In this document: positions 33,622 through 45,800 of the stretch, piece after piece
Numbering within the stretch: the stretch's first letter is position 1
Layout of the letters: every line of letters begins with the position of its first letter
From: Triticum aestivum
Lineage: Eukaryota; Streptophyta; Magnoliopsida; Poales; Poaceae
Length of the DNA: 64,000 nt
Assembly: GCF_018294505.1 (NCBI RefSeq)
Contig: NC_057807.1
Span: 169,474,883-169,538,882 of the forward strand
Direction: 5' to 3'
The notes under the pieces: model-generated
The model's input: only the letters and a program-made list of their open reading frames with translations
Database searches by the model: none
Told to the model about the DNA's origin: nothing
Translations under genes and position numbers: made by a program

Positions 33622-35143
33622 TTACACAACTTTAGGATGCTTGGTAACTCTTGTGGCTTTGGACACCTTGGGCACCTCCTCCTATCCCTTCTTCTTGAGT
33701 TTCTTTGATAGCTTCTCATGAGCTTCCTCCTCAGATACCTTCCAGAAACTCTTTGTCAGATTCTTTACCACATTATTATGAATTACTCATGGTATAGCAT
33801 TGCAAGGCAAAAAACCTTTTGCATCACAAGATTTTCTCCTATACTCATTATTATCCTTTTTAATTCTATCACTTCTTCTTACCTCAGTTTCAACCAACGA
33901 CTCATTTTCCCTTCTTTTCCTTGACACTGCTTCTCCCAAAGGTAAAATGATCACCTTATTTGGGGACACCTGTTTTAGTGGGCTCCCACTACCACTTGAA
34001 GAGTGTGCAGCTGGGCTAATGCCCTCATTCTCCTTACCATATCCTTGCATCATTTCTTTACAGCATGGAGCCTGAGAGGTAGAGCAGTTGTCGGTATGCG
34101 GAATGAGTTAGACTCTTCAACAGTACAATTAGCAGTCATCAATGTCCACATATCAGATTTCAATAAGTGCATGACCCACCCAAACTTATCAGGAGTTAAC
34201 AAGAGATGGATTATGAAACCGAACCAACTTACTGGGATCTCAATCTTAAAAGTATTAACTACACCCTGAGTAGCTGGAGCAAAATGCTGAATCCAAAGGT
34301 CCAATCCTTCTTCAGAGATTAAATGAGATCCATCAAAAATATCCATAGCATGTGATTCAGTAATTTTTGGAAATCAAAGCAATTTGGTGTACAAGATAAG
34401 GAGTGTGGGCCGTAAGTACCTTTCTTGTTACCAACTAAAGAGTTACCAATCATGTGGGCAGGATCTATGGGAACATCCTCTTTCCCTTTTAGGGCAGATT
34501 TGTCCACCTCTTCCCCAGCAGCGGCAACCTTAGGTTCTGAGGTCATCTCTGTGTTCTTCATTGTAATATTGAATTTTTCACTGTCAGCAACCCCCTTTTA
34601 GAGCAAACTCATGAGTTGCATAACATCCAATAATTGCAGTGTTTTTCCCAGAGTTTTCCTCCCTGAGGTTCTCAGGAGCATCAGAATTGTGAGGAATCTA
34701 TGGCAACTCCGGATATGGTTGGTCCAAATCTGCTGGTGCCTATTCATGTTGTACAGGTGGTTGAGCCAAATCCAGAGGTGGCTGAGCAACATGCCCATGC
34801 AGATCTAAGGCCCCCACCAAGTTTGCTACAATAGCCTGCTCTGCTTCCTCTGGCTCTGACTGATATGCCAGTGCAATGTTGTGTAGACCTAGTCTCATAG
34901 GTAGAGCTGGAGCTCCCTGGTTGACTTCCTCACTAGCAGTATGAGTAATAGAGTAAAGGCCATCGGACCAAGAAACAGTAGTGGTAATGCTACTATTGGA
35001 GCACCATCTGCTGGAATCACAGGAATCTCCATCTGTTGCTGCATGGGAGCAGGAGGGTTTGGCTGTGGAAAAGCCCTATGCTCATTTTCCTCCTATTCAT
35101 CCCACTCATCCCAGTCATCATTGTTAGCTTGATCATTGTTCAT
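33622..35143 (-). pseudogene. LINE ORF1 (RNA-binding protein remnant)
   Basis: The ATG at 35143 opens an acidic start (NNDDWDEWDE) with an early stop. A Pro/Gln-rich piece follows, then the region like plant LINE ORF1 (DGSHLISEEGLDLWIQHFAP at 34310-34350), and near 33800 the basic block RRSDRIKKDNNEYRRKSC. The last part (VKNLTKSFWKVSEEE) ends at 33622. There are several frame breaks. No CCHC knuckle is evident. ORF1 proteins coat the LINE RNA. Boundaries are approximate. Confidence 0.65.
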
Positions 35144-35222
35144 AGGCACAGGTTGAAACCCAGGAAAATCATTTGCATGTTGGGGAACTGGTTGTGGGTC
35201 CGCCCAGGAGATTGAACATTCT

Positions 35223-36082
35223 TCAAATACGTGGGATCTAAAGTTGACACTCTTCCAAACCCACTTTCAATATTATTGTAAACATTATTATCAATCGCAT
35301 ATTCATCATGGAGCTTAAATAAATTTTCAAGATCATAAGAAGAATCACCCCAATCATGATCATTGCAACAAGTAGTGGACATAGCAAAACTAGCATCCCC
35401 AAGATTAGGGTTTTGCATACCATTAACACAATTGACATTAATAGAATGTATAATAGCATCATTGCAATCATGCTTTTCAATCTCCATAAGCATAATTCAT
35501 GTTTAAAACAAAGAACTATAGCAAGTTCATCTCCATAAGCATAATTAATATTGGCATCATGGCCATAAGAATAGCAAGCGTCATGTTCATCAAGAGAAGA
35601 TATCTCAATCAAATCAACAAAATCATAATTATCTATAGATTCATGCATATCATTATTTTCTTCCAAAGAAATGGTCATTCTCTCAATAAATTATTTTACA
35701 TAGGCATTGTGAGCATAGTTTTCATAGCAATATTTAAGTATGTCAAAATTTTCAGATTTGTAGAGAGTAATATCATACTTTTCAATCAAAGAAGCAACTT
35801 CATAAGCACCCATAAAGCAACAAATTCTTCAATTTGTTCGATATCATAGTAACTATAAACACCCTTTTCATAAGAAGATAAGATTTCATTATCATTAAAC
35901 TCACACAGGTAGGAAAGATGTTTTCTAGGGTTCTTAGAGCAACAAGTAAAATGACAAAGTTCACAAAGATTCCAAGCATAACATAGAAAACAATTAATTT
36001 GATTCCATAAGAGTCTCCCCTTTTCAGACAAACTGTGATGCACAAAATGAGCATGCACATCTAAAGATTTTCCCTCAACCAA
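35223..36082 (-). pseudogene. Sabrina-like ORF of unknown function, N-terminal side
   Basis: Reverse-strand frames from about 36082 read VHAHFVHHSLSEKGRLLW, then CSKNPRKHLSYLCEFND, YSYYDIEQIEEFVALW, and further on DNYDFVDLIEIS and STLDPTYLKNVQS, where the LINE cuts in. Small frameshifts near 35690 and 35500-35530 break it. Cys- and Tyr-rich blocks occur, but I recognise no enzyme motif. This sequence is often found in Triticeae Athila elements. Confidence 0.55.
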
Positions 36083-36130
36083 ACTAGTTGGGGTTTCAGC
36101 ACGAGCAGATATAGATCAAAGATGATCCAA

Positions 36131-36634
36131 CACTACAAAAAAGACACATCTGTGACATTTTGGGCCGAACGAATTTTTTTCTGTCATACTTATGACACTT
36201 CTATGACGATAATTATGACAAAACCCGGTATCATCATAGATGTGGTGGGCTCCTACTTCTATGACAAAAAATCATGATAGAAAATGGGCTTTTCGTCCTG
36301 GGCGGGCCGGAGATGCACCTGCTTGACATTCTTTGGGCCGTCCATGATGGAAAAAATCATGGTAGAAGTGAGGGCGAGGAAAATTTCGGGGAGTTCCCAG
36401 TTACGGTGGGTGGTCGGGGCCGAGCGATGCACGGAGGGATTGCGTGTTTCTCTCGTACACGTACGCACGTGGGTGCAAGGCGTTGGGCTCTAACTGAACC
36501 CAAGTGAGGCGTTCGCCTACTGAACCCCGATCAATCCCTTGCTATTAACTAAATCCGATCAAGTGATTCATTCAGTACTACGGCTAACTGAAGCCGGTCG
36601 AACCTGCTGCCTCATTCCCTTGATGAACAGTGAG
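36131..36634 (+). mobile_element. CACTA transposon terminus (Jorge-like), runs into gap
   Basis: The element starts with the CACTA terminus CACTACAAAAAAGACAC and carries subterminal repeats of the TATGACA type on both strands (about 36180-36370), as in Triticeae CACTA elements. The three bases before it are CAA, the candidate target duplication. The other end and any transposase are not visible: the sequence stops at the gap 36635-37039, after which unrelated LTR sequence starts. Confidence 0.8.
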
Positions 36635-37039
36635 NNNNNNNNNNNNNNNNNNNNNNNNNNNNNNNNNNNNNNNNNNNNNNNNNNNNNNNNNNNNNNNNNN
36701 NNNNNNNNNNNNNNNNNNNNNNNNNNNNNNNNNNNNNNNNNNNNNNNNNNNNNNNNNNNNNNNNNNNNNNNNNNNNNNNNNNNNNNNNNNNNNNNNNNNN
36801 NNNNNNNNNNNNNNNNNNNNNNNNNNNNNNNNNNNNNNNNNNNNNNNNNNNNNNNNNNNNNNNNNNNNNNNNNNNNNNNNNNNNNNNNNNNNNNNNNNNN
36901 NNNNNNNNNNNNNNNNNNNNNNNNNNNNNNNNNNNNNNNNNNNNNNNNNNNNNNNNNNNNNNNNNNNNNNNNNNNNNNNNNNNNNNNNNNNNNNNNNNNN
37001 NNNNNNNNNNNNNNNNNNNNNNNNNNNNNNNNNNNNNNN
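36635..37039. other. Assembly gap (405 N)
   Basis: A run of N separates a CACTA left end from a long LTR fragment. No element is seen to span it, so the true distance is unknown. Confidence 0.98.
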
Positions 37040-40000
37040 TGGGGGGGGGGGTGGATGAACGGGAAAGGTAGGTGGTGGTGAGGCAAATGGTAAAACCAAG
37101 GTTGGGCCTTGCTGGAGGAGTTTTATTCAAAGCGAACTGTCAAGGGGGTCCCATAAATCACCCGACCGCATTAGGAACACAAAATCCGGGAACATAACAC
37201 CGGTATGATGGAAACTAGGGCGGCAAGAGTGGAACAAAACACTAGGCATAAGGCCGAGCCTTCCACCCTTTACCAAATATATAGATGCATTAATAATATA
37301 AGAGATATTGTGATATCCCAACATAAACCCTGTCCACCATGGAGCAATCTTCAACTTCACCTGCAACTAACAACACTATAAGAGGGGCTGAGCAAAGCGG
37401 TAACATATCCAAGCAATGGTTTGCTAGGAATGGTGTCAAAGGTTAGAGGTTCATGGCAATTTGGGAGGCTTGAAGAGCAAATAATAGGTAACGCAACATA
37501 GCGATAGAACGAAGCAACTAGCATAGCAATGATAGTAGTGAGATCCAGGGTAGCGGTCATCTTGCCTGAAATCCCGCTAGGAAGAAGAACGAGTCCATGA
37601 AGAAGATGAAGCCACGAAGACGAACCAAGCGTAGACGAATGAATCCTCACGATCGCAATGAAACGGGAACCACCGAAAAGAAGCACACAACATGGTAAAC
37701 ACACCACACATGGACAAGGCATGATACACAACAAGCATGATGCATGACAAAGCTACATGAAGCTACTCATGGCAAGAGATGATGCAAACAAGAACAACAC
37801 ATCAAGGCAAGTTTAAATGAGGCCGGGAACAACATATAACAATTCCGGTAAGTCCTCATATGCAAATTTCGAAATTGGTCCAGATCTGAACAAACCTTAT
37901 GTTCAAGTTGTTAAACAGCAAGTTAAGATGCACCAAGATGATCTACACGAGATTCTAGTCAAGTTACATATAAAGTTCATTTAGTTTGGAGCTACGGTCT
38001 AGAAGATATGAGCAAAACAAGTTAAGCATGGCATTGATGCAAAATGCATACAAGAATCAAGCAAACACCTCAAGACAAGGATGCAACATGATAATATGAA
38101 ACTACATGCAAAATCAAGCAAGTTTCATATAGAGCACACTCAAAACGGAGCAACGGTGCAACACACACACACTATACAAGTTATAGCAACAATCCGTCCA
38201 AAACAGCAACTAGGCATCTTGCAAGCATCAAAACAACAAGCTACAGGATCCCAAGATAATAACAAAAGGCATGGGCATGAAGTAAAGGTAAAGCAAAACA
38301 AAACATGAACACTGAGCTATCTCCAGAAACAACTAGAACATGCTCAAAAGGACATGGGAAGATTGCAAATAATAACAGTTTCAGACTTTAGCATAAATAA
38401 CATCAGGTTGCAATGTTTAGAGCTATCAAAGACCATGTTACAGGAACTTATCATGGCAAACAAAGGCATGGAATGAATCTACTAAAAGCATAGATCAAAA
38501 GCCCCTTACTGACCATGAGCCAAAAAGGAACAGAAGATATGATGGCACCCATGTAAACATGGCAAGTTATATTACAGATTCATACATGGCAGGAACAACA
38601 ATAAGTAGGCATGTTGGTGAGCTTGAACCACTCACCACAGAGCAATAGATGGCATGGCAAGGCAACCAACAGTAAGAAGACATGTTTGTGAAGCTAAGCA
38701 TGGCAAGAACAAGTTCATAGGGTGCATGGATCACTAGAAGAGCACATGGTCAAAACGGAACTTAATGTTAACAGGATGACAACAACATTATTTAGCAAGT
38801 TTGGAGCAAGATAACAACAAGCGACAGTAGGGTATAAATGCAACCAGGGGTATGAATAGATAGATCATGATGTGTATAACAAAACATCCTTAGTGAACAT
38901 CTCCAGATTATGCATGGAATGACTTGTAGCAGCAGGTTAACATAGCAACAATATATAACAGAATCTGTCAGGAAAACAGCAACAACAAGTACCCTACTTA
39001 GCAAGCTCGATGCACTCAGCACACAACTCACAAAAATACATGGATGGCACCTCTGGAGATGGCATGGCATAGATCAAAACACATGTGGACATCAACCTCA
39101 TAGGATGCACACATCAAACATGGCAAAAATGACAAATGAGCATGTTATAACAGTTCCAGCAGATTAATATCAACATGCACTATTCCAACAGAATTTTGGG
39201 CATTAAGATGAGCTCACATGAATATGATGCAATGGAATGAAATGAAGTACTCGTCGAGATGAACAATTTGACAAATTACACGCACGAAACAGAGCAGTAT
39301 GCACAAAGTTATGATGCGATGAACATGGCATGATTATGCAAAAATATTCGGGACTTGGGCGTTTTCGAGGTCAACCTCAAATCTGGATCCGGACGGCATG
39401 GATCCCGAGGATCAACGGAGCTGACGGGTATGAAGGCAGGGCTCGCCGGAGATAGCAGATCCGGGCCGAATCCCACCGGATCCGGGCCGGAAGGGACCGG
39501 CGCGAGACGGAGGAGGCACGGGCGTCGCCAGAGGTCGCGGGCGCGGCCTTGCGGGCGACGAGGGCGGAGATGGCCGACGGGCCGGCGGAGGAGGGACCCG
39601 GCAATGCGGCGGCGCTCGNNNNNNNNNNNNNNNNNNNNNNNNNNNNNNNNNNNNNNNNNNNNNNNNNNNNNNNNNNNNNNNNNNNNNNNNNNNNNNNNNN
39701 NNNNNNNNNNNNNNNNNNNNNNNNNNNNNNNNNNNNNNNNNNNNNNNNNNNNNNNNNNNNNNNNNNNNNNNNNNNNNNNNNNNNNNNNNNNNNNNNNNNN
39801 NNNNNNNNNNNNNNNNNNNNNNNNNNNNNNNNNNNNNNNNNNNNNNNNNNNNNNNNNNNNNNNNNNNNNNNNNNNNNNNNNNNNNNNNNNNNNNNNNNNN
39901 NNNNNNNNNNNNNNNNNNNNNNNNNNNNNNNNNNNNNNNNNNNNNNNNNNNNNNNNNNNNNNNNNNNNNNNNNNNNNNNNNNNNNNNNNNNNNNNNNNNN

Positions 40001-40212
40001 NNNNNNNNNNNNNNNNNNNNNNNNNNNNNNNNNNNNNNNNNNNNNGGCGGCGGCGCGGGCACGGCAGCGGGCGCGCGGGCGTCCCGCGGGCGGCGGCGGC
40101 GGAGGCTGGGGCGCGGGGCGCGGCCTGGGACCGGTCGCGGCGCTAGCGGGCCGGCGGCGCGGGGAAAGAGAGGAGGGACACGTGGCGGGCGGCCACTGGT
40201 CCAGGGCGGCGG
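37040..40212 (-). repeat. Long reverse LTR fragment (unassigned Gypsy), left part
   Basis: Once the Copia element at 40218-63339 is removed, this joins 63345-63957 into an LTR of at least 3.8 kb, gap included, whose start on the reverse strand is TGTAACGCCCCGG (63957). It has the familiar Triticeae text near 37110-37330 (TTTGAATAAAACTCC on the reverse strand) and a GC-rich block around the gap at 39619-40045. The 3' end of the LTR is hidden by the first gap. No coding sequence is credible; a long GC-rich frame near 39355-40242 is mostly N. Confidence 0.72.
39619..40045. other. Assembly gap (427 N)
   Basis: The run of N lies in a very GC-rich part of the LTR fragment, the sort of sequence that often drops out of short-read assemblies. 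Confidence 0.98.
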
Positions 40213-40217
40213 CGCGG

Positions 40218-41962
40218 TGAAGGAAATATGCCCTAGAGGCAATAATAAAGTTATTATTTATTTCCTTATATCATAACAAATGTTTATTATTCATGCTAGA
40301 ATTATATTAACCGGAAACATGATACATGTGTGAATACATAGACAAACATATAGTCACTAGTATGCCTCTACTTGACTAGCTCATTAATCAAAGATGGTTA
40401 TGTTTCCTAACCATAGACATGTGTTGTCATTTGATTAATGAGATAACATCATTAGGAGAATAATGTGATTGACATGACCCATCCCGTTAGCTTAGCACTT
40501 GATCGTTTAGTATTCTGCTATTGCTTTCTTCATGACTTATACACGTTCCTGTAACTATGAGAATTATGCAACTCCCGTTTACCGGAGGAACACTTTGGGT
40601 ACTACCAAACGTCACAACGTAACTGGGTGATTATAAAGGAGTACTACAGGTGTCTCCGAAGGTACATGTTGAGTTGGCGTATTTCGAGATTAGGTTTTGT
40701 CACTCCGATTGTCGCAGAGGTATCTCTGGGCCCTCTCTGTAATACTCATCACTTAAGCCTTGCAAGCATTATAACTAATAAAGTTAGTTATGAGATGACG
40801 TATTACAGGACGAGTAAAGAGACTTGCCGGTAACGAGATTGAACTAGGTATTAGATACCGACGATCAAATCTCGGGCAAGTAACATACCGATGACGAAGG
40901 GAACAACATATGTTGTTATGCGGTTTGACAGATAAAGATCTTCGTAGAATATGTAGGAACCAATATGGGCATCCAGGTCCCTCTATTGGTTATTGACCGA
41001 GAATGGTTTTAGGTCATGTCTACATAGTTCTTGAACCCGTAGGGTCCGCATGCTTAACGTTACGATGACAGTTTTATTATGAGTTTATAAGTTTTGATGT
41101 ACCGAAGTTTGTTCGGAGTCCCGGATGTGATCACGGACATGACGAGGAGTCTCTAAATGGTCGAGACATAAAGATTGATATATTGGACGACTATATTCGG
41201 ACACCGGAAGTGTTCCGGGAGTTTTCGGAGAAAAACCAGAGTACCGGAGGGTTACCGGAACCCCCTCGGGAAGTAATGGGCCTTGATGGGCCCTATTGGA
41301 GAAAGAGAGGGGCCAGCCAGGGCAAGTGGCGCGCCCCCTCCCCTTGAGTCCGAATAGGACAAGGAAGGGGGGGCGGCGCCCCCCTTGCCTTCCCCCTCTC
41401 CCACTCCTTCCTTCCCCCTCCTTCTTGGATTAGGAAAGGGAGGGGGGAAACCTACTTGGAGTAGGTTTCCCCATCCTAGGGCGCGCCTCCCCTTAGGCCG
41501 GCCCCCTCCTCCTCTCCTCCTTTAGATACGGGGGCGGGGGGCACCCCATAGACACATAAGTTGATCTACGGATCGTTCCTTAGCCGTGTGCGGTGCCCCC
41601 TTCCACCATATTCCACCTCGGTCATATCGTCGTGAAGCTTAGGCGAAGCCCTGCGCCGGTAGAACATCAACATCGTCACCACGCCGTCGTGCTGATGGAA
41701 CTCATCTCCGGAGCTCGGCTGGATCGGAGGCCGGAGATCGTCATCGAGCTGAACGTGTGCTGAACTCGAAGGCCCCGTACGTTCGGTGCTTGGATCGGTC
41801 AGATCGTGAAGACGTACGACTACATCAACCGCGTTGTGATAACGCTTCCGCTAACGGTCTATGAGGGTACGTGGACATACACTCTCCCCTCTCGTTGCTA
41901 TGCCATCAACATGATCTTGAGTGTGCGTAGGAAATTTTTTGAAATTACTACGAAACCCAACA
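40218..41962 (+). repeat. 5' LTR of forward Copia element
   Basis: Direct repeat of 61598-63339. The place of the TATA box reads TTTAGATAC (about 41521) where the 3' LTR has TTTATATAC, a one-base change. Confidence 0.95.
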
Positions 41963-41963
41963 G

Positions 41964-41976
41964 TGGCATCAGAGCC
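41964..41976 (+). other. Primer-binding site of forward Copia element
   Basis: TGGCATCAGAGCC, one base from the initiator-methionine tRNA complement TGGTATCAGAGCC, one base after the LTR. Confidence 0.8.
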
Positions 41977-42830
41977 TAGGTTTTATGCGTTGATGTTATA
42001 TGCACGAGTAGAACACAAGTGAGTTGTGGGCGATACAAGTCATACTGCTTACCAGCATGTCACACTTTGGTTCGGCGGTATTGTGAGATGAAGCGGCCCG
42101 GACCGACATTACGCGTACGCTTACGCGAGACTGGTTTCACCGCTACGAGCACTCGTGCTTAAAGGTGACTGGCGGGTGTCTGTCTCTCTCACTTTAGCTG
42201 AATCGAGTGTGACTACGCCCGGTCCTTGCGAAGGTTAAAACAGCACCAACTTGACAAACTATCGTTGTGGTTTTTGATGCGTAGGTAAGAATGGTTCTTG
42301 CTAAGCCCGTAGCAGCCACGTAAAATTTGCAACAACAAAGTAGAGGACGTCTAACTTGTTTTTGCAGGGTATGTTGTGATGTGATATGGCCAAGACGTGA
42401 TGCTATATTTTACTGTATGAGATGATCATGTTTTGTAACCGAAGTTATCGGCAACTGGCAGGAGCCATATGGTTGTCGCTTTATTGTATGAAATGCAAAC
42501 GCCATGTAATTGCTTTACTTTATCACTAAGCGGTAGCGATAGTCGTAGAAGCAATGGATGGCATAGACGACTACGATGCTACGATGGAGATCAAGGTGTC
42601 GCGCCGGTGACGATGGTGATCATGACGGTGCTTCGAAGATGGAGATCACAAGCACAAGATGATGATGGCCATATCATATCACATATATTGATTGCATGTG
42701 ATGTTTATCCTTTATGCATCTTATCTTGCTTTTATTGACGGTAGCATTTTAAGATGATCTCTCACTAATTATCAAGAAGTGTTCTCCCTGAGTATGCACC
42801 GTTGCGAAAGTTCTTCGTGCTGAGACACCA
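41977..42830 (+). other. Leader of forward Copia element, first part
   Basis: Non-coding leader up to the chromovirus insertion. It continues at 57213-57580. Both parts align with the leader of the reverse Copia copy (14646-15877). The final five bases CACCA are the left target duplication of the chromovirus. Confidence 0.8.
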
Positions 42831-45800
42831 TGTCACACCCTAGCTAGTCATGCATCAGAGTGTGTGCATCATGTTTAAATTTCCATTTAATTTGAAATGG
42901 GGATCTGTGAAACCCTCAGAATCATTTTGAAAATGATCCAAATAAAAATTTCTCCAAAAAGGTCCAAGAAAATGCTCATGTTGCTCTCTGAAAATATTGG
43001 ACAGAGATAAAAATCAAACCAATATTTTTAAGAGCTCATAGGTATTTATTTTGGGCATTTGGAATTAATGCATAATTATTTGCATTGGAAATATATTATT
43101 TATATATATAAATATATGTCCAAATATTATGCCATTTATAAAGGAGCTCTGGAATAATATATCTAGCTCCTGCAAAAATTGGCATAAGTTAAATAAATGA
43201 TTTAATATATTATTTAAATCAAAACAAATGTCAGAAATTAGAAAAACAGAAATAAATAATAGGAGGAGCTTACCTGGGCTCCTCCACTGTGCGGCCCAGC
43301 CAGCTGGCTGGCCCAGCCAGCAGCCGGCCCAGCCCACCTCCCTCCTCTGTCGTCTTCGTCCCGACAGAGGGAGGGGAGTGTGGCCGGCGCGCGCGCGCGC
43401 CACCGCGCCACGCCACCTCTCTCCCTGCCTGCCTGCCCTCCCCTCCTCGCCTCGATGCCCCTGGACGACGCCACGCCTCCCCCCTGCTCTCTCTCACTCT
43501 CCCCCGGCTCTTCCCTCCTCTCCCTCGCTCTCTCTCTCACACGGCCGAACACCACCGTCGCCGCCGTTCGCCACAGCAGCCGTCTCCGGCCACCCCTCGC
43601 TCCCCCGACTAGCTCAGAAGCTCCGCCNNNNNNNNNNCTCTCTCTCTCACACGGCCGAACACCACCCTCGCCGCCGTTCGCCACAGCAGCCGTCTCCGGC
43701 CACCCCTCGCTCCCCCGACTAGCTCAGAAGCTCCGCCACGACCCCCTCTTCCCTCTCCACCGACCCACAGCTCCCCGGAAGCCCTGCATCGCCGCCACGT
43801 CGCCGTTCCCCTCTTCGGGCTCCGACCATCGTCGCCGTCGAATTCGTCGTCTCCAGCGCGTCCCCGAGCCCGCTAACCATCCCTGCAGCTCCGCGGTGAG
43901 CCCCCGGATCGTTTCCCCCTTCTCCCCTGGTCTCTTCCGACCTCTAGGCCGTAGCCCCACCTTGGCCGAGAGCTCCACGCCGCCGGCAATGTCGCCGTCG
44001 TGGCCACGGTCACCGTAGCACCCAACCGAGCACACTATCGTGCTCCACACCTCACTGGGAGTACGCAGCACGCGCTAACGCCTCCCCAAACCCCCTGCAA
44101 CACCGATCCCGACCGCACCCGAACTCCGGCGGCCGCAGTCGAGCTCGCCGCCGTCGACTCCGGCCACCGTTCGACGCGCGGGAGCAAGAGCTTTCCAACG
44201 AGCCCAAGCACGGCCTCGCCCGTGCCCTGTAGCGCGATCCCGCGTCGCGCCGCCGTCTCGGACCTCGCCGGCATCACGTCGCCGGTGGGTTTGACCCACT
44301 TTGACCACGGCAGGACACCCCCTGAGTCCCTGACAGGTGGGCCCAGCCCTGTAGCTAATTAGGATTAGTGCTAACCACTAATGGTTAACCCCCCTGACAC
44401 TGACAGTGGGCCCCCAGCGCCACTAACCCCTAATTAGGATTAAACTAACCCTGTTTAACCCCCCTGTCACTGACGTGTGGACCCCACACGTCAGGTTTGA
44501 CTCCAGCCAGCCGCAGTTGACCACTGACGTCATGCTGACGTCATGCTGGCGCAATAATTATAATTTCTGGATTTAATTTAAATCAGGAAATTCCAGAATA
44601 TTATTTAAACTTCAAAAATTCATAACTTTTATTCTGTAACTCCAAATTGGACAAATTATATATGAAAAATGATCAGAAAAATCCAATCTATCCATCTGTA
44701 CTATTTTCATGCATGATCAAACAAGTTAAATTGATGTTTTAAGCAGAACAAGGAAAAGCACTTAAAGAGGCCATGTTTGAGTTTGAAATTTGAATCTTTG
44801 ATTCAAATTTGTTCAAACCCTTCTGGTTTTAGTTGCATTAGCCCAACACAATCATATTGCCATGTTTCATGCATGCATCATATTGTTGCACATTGTTTGG
44901 TGATGCTTGTGTATCGATGTCCTTGCGACAGGTTCTGCCCCCGAGGAGTACCGTGATTACCCTAACGAAGAACCGTATCAGTGCATCGAACCATCAGGCA
45001 AGCAACCAACCATTTGATCATATCGATACAATCCCATGTTCTCGCTCCTTCTCTCTTTTACTGCATTAAGACAACGCGTTTCAAACTGCTGTGTGCTACG
45101 GTAGATGAACCCATTTCCTCTGCATGACCTGTCATTGCCACAGTAACTAGATGAAACCCACTAGCATGTGTAGGAGTTGATTGAGCCATATGTATGTGTT
45201 GTTCCTACCTTGCTATGCCTGCTATGCTTAGAGTCGTGTCAGGTCTGGTTCATCTGGGTGATGGGCTAGAGTGAAATGTTTATGTCGGTAATGAGAGTGG
45301 TGTGATGAACACGATTTGGTAAAGGTATCGATGAGAGGCCATGTAGGAGTACATGGTGGGTTGTTTCATTGAAGCCGACCTTAAGCACTGAGATCTGTAT
45401 GTGTGATTTAAGATACAGCTAATACCATGCATTGGGCCCTGAAATATGACCCCGCTCGACTTCTTATTCACCCTAGCTCTCTGTCCAGGAGTTGCAAATA
45501 GTTTCTGGTGTTTGTAGCCTACTGGAGGCCGTGGACAGCGCTGACCGTAGGGGTGGGCTATGATGCGGTAGGTACGTGGCCGGGTGTACCGAATACCCGT
45601 TAGGTATCTCGGGAACCCTGTTCACATCGTTCGGGGCCGTATGGGAAACCTCGGCTGGACTCCCTGCGGATGGAACCTGAATAGGCGATAAACCTGGACT
45701 AGAGGCTTAAGTGTTTAGGTAGGTCGTGGTCTACACCCACGTCGGCTTTCGCTTGAAGTCTGCCGAGCACATGTCGTGTGCAGACGCTAAGTGGTGGAAA

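Larger units (their letters stand above)
29500..35208 (-). mobile_element. LINE (RIX type) retrotransposon, reverse, near full length
   Basis: The two sides carry a 14-base target duplication AGATTGAATATTCT (29486-29499) and AGATTGAACATTCT (35209-35222) with one mismatch. The 3' end is a short T run on the given strand (29501-29507), that is, a poly-A tail. There are two decayed ORFs: ORF1 33622-35143, and ORF2 with endonuclease, reverse transcriptase and zf-RVT domains, 29690-33247. Length 5.7 kb fits a complete plant L1-like element. Confidence 0.88.
27091..36130 (-). mobile_element. Sabrina-like (Athila-lineage) interior fragment, reverse, interrupted
   Basis: The pieces 27091-27279, 27663-29485 and 35223-36130 form one stretch once a MITE and a LINE are taken out. 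The text (for example the 28060-28450 and 29020-29080 blocks, and the protein at 29219-29485/35223-36082) is the familiar 3' interior of Triticeae Athila elements of the Sabrina type. No LTR of this element is in view: the left side is cut by the reverse Copia element and the right side meets a CACTA terminus. The family name is from memory of the sequence style and is not certain. Confidence 0.7.

Noticed and set aside
36274..36507. Short frames after the CACTA terminus
   Set aside because: Subterminal CACTA repeats, no transposase similarity seen.
36539..37130. Frames spanning the first gap
   Set aside because: They consist almost wholly of N.
39355..40242. Long frames across the second gap
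   Set aside because: Mostly N with GC-rich ends inside an LTR.
43228..44362. Long Pro/Arg/Ser-rich frames on both strands
   Set aside because: They lie in the GC-rich part of the chromovirus 5' LTR, occur on both strands at once and cross a gap artefact.
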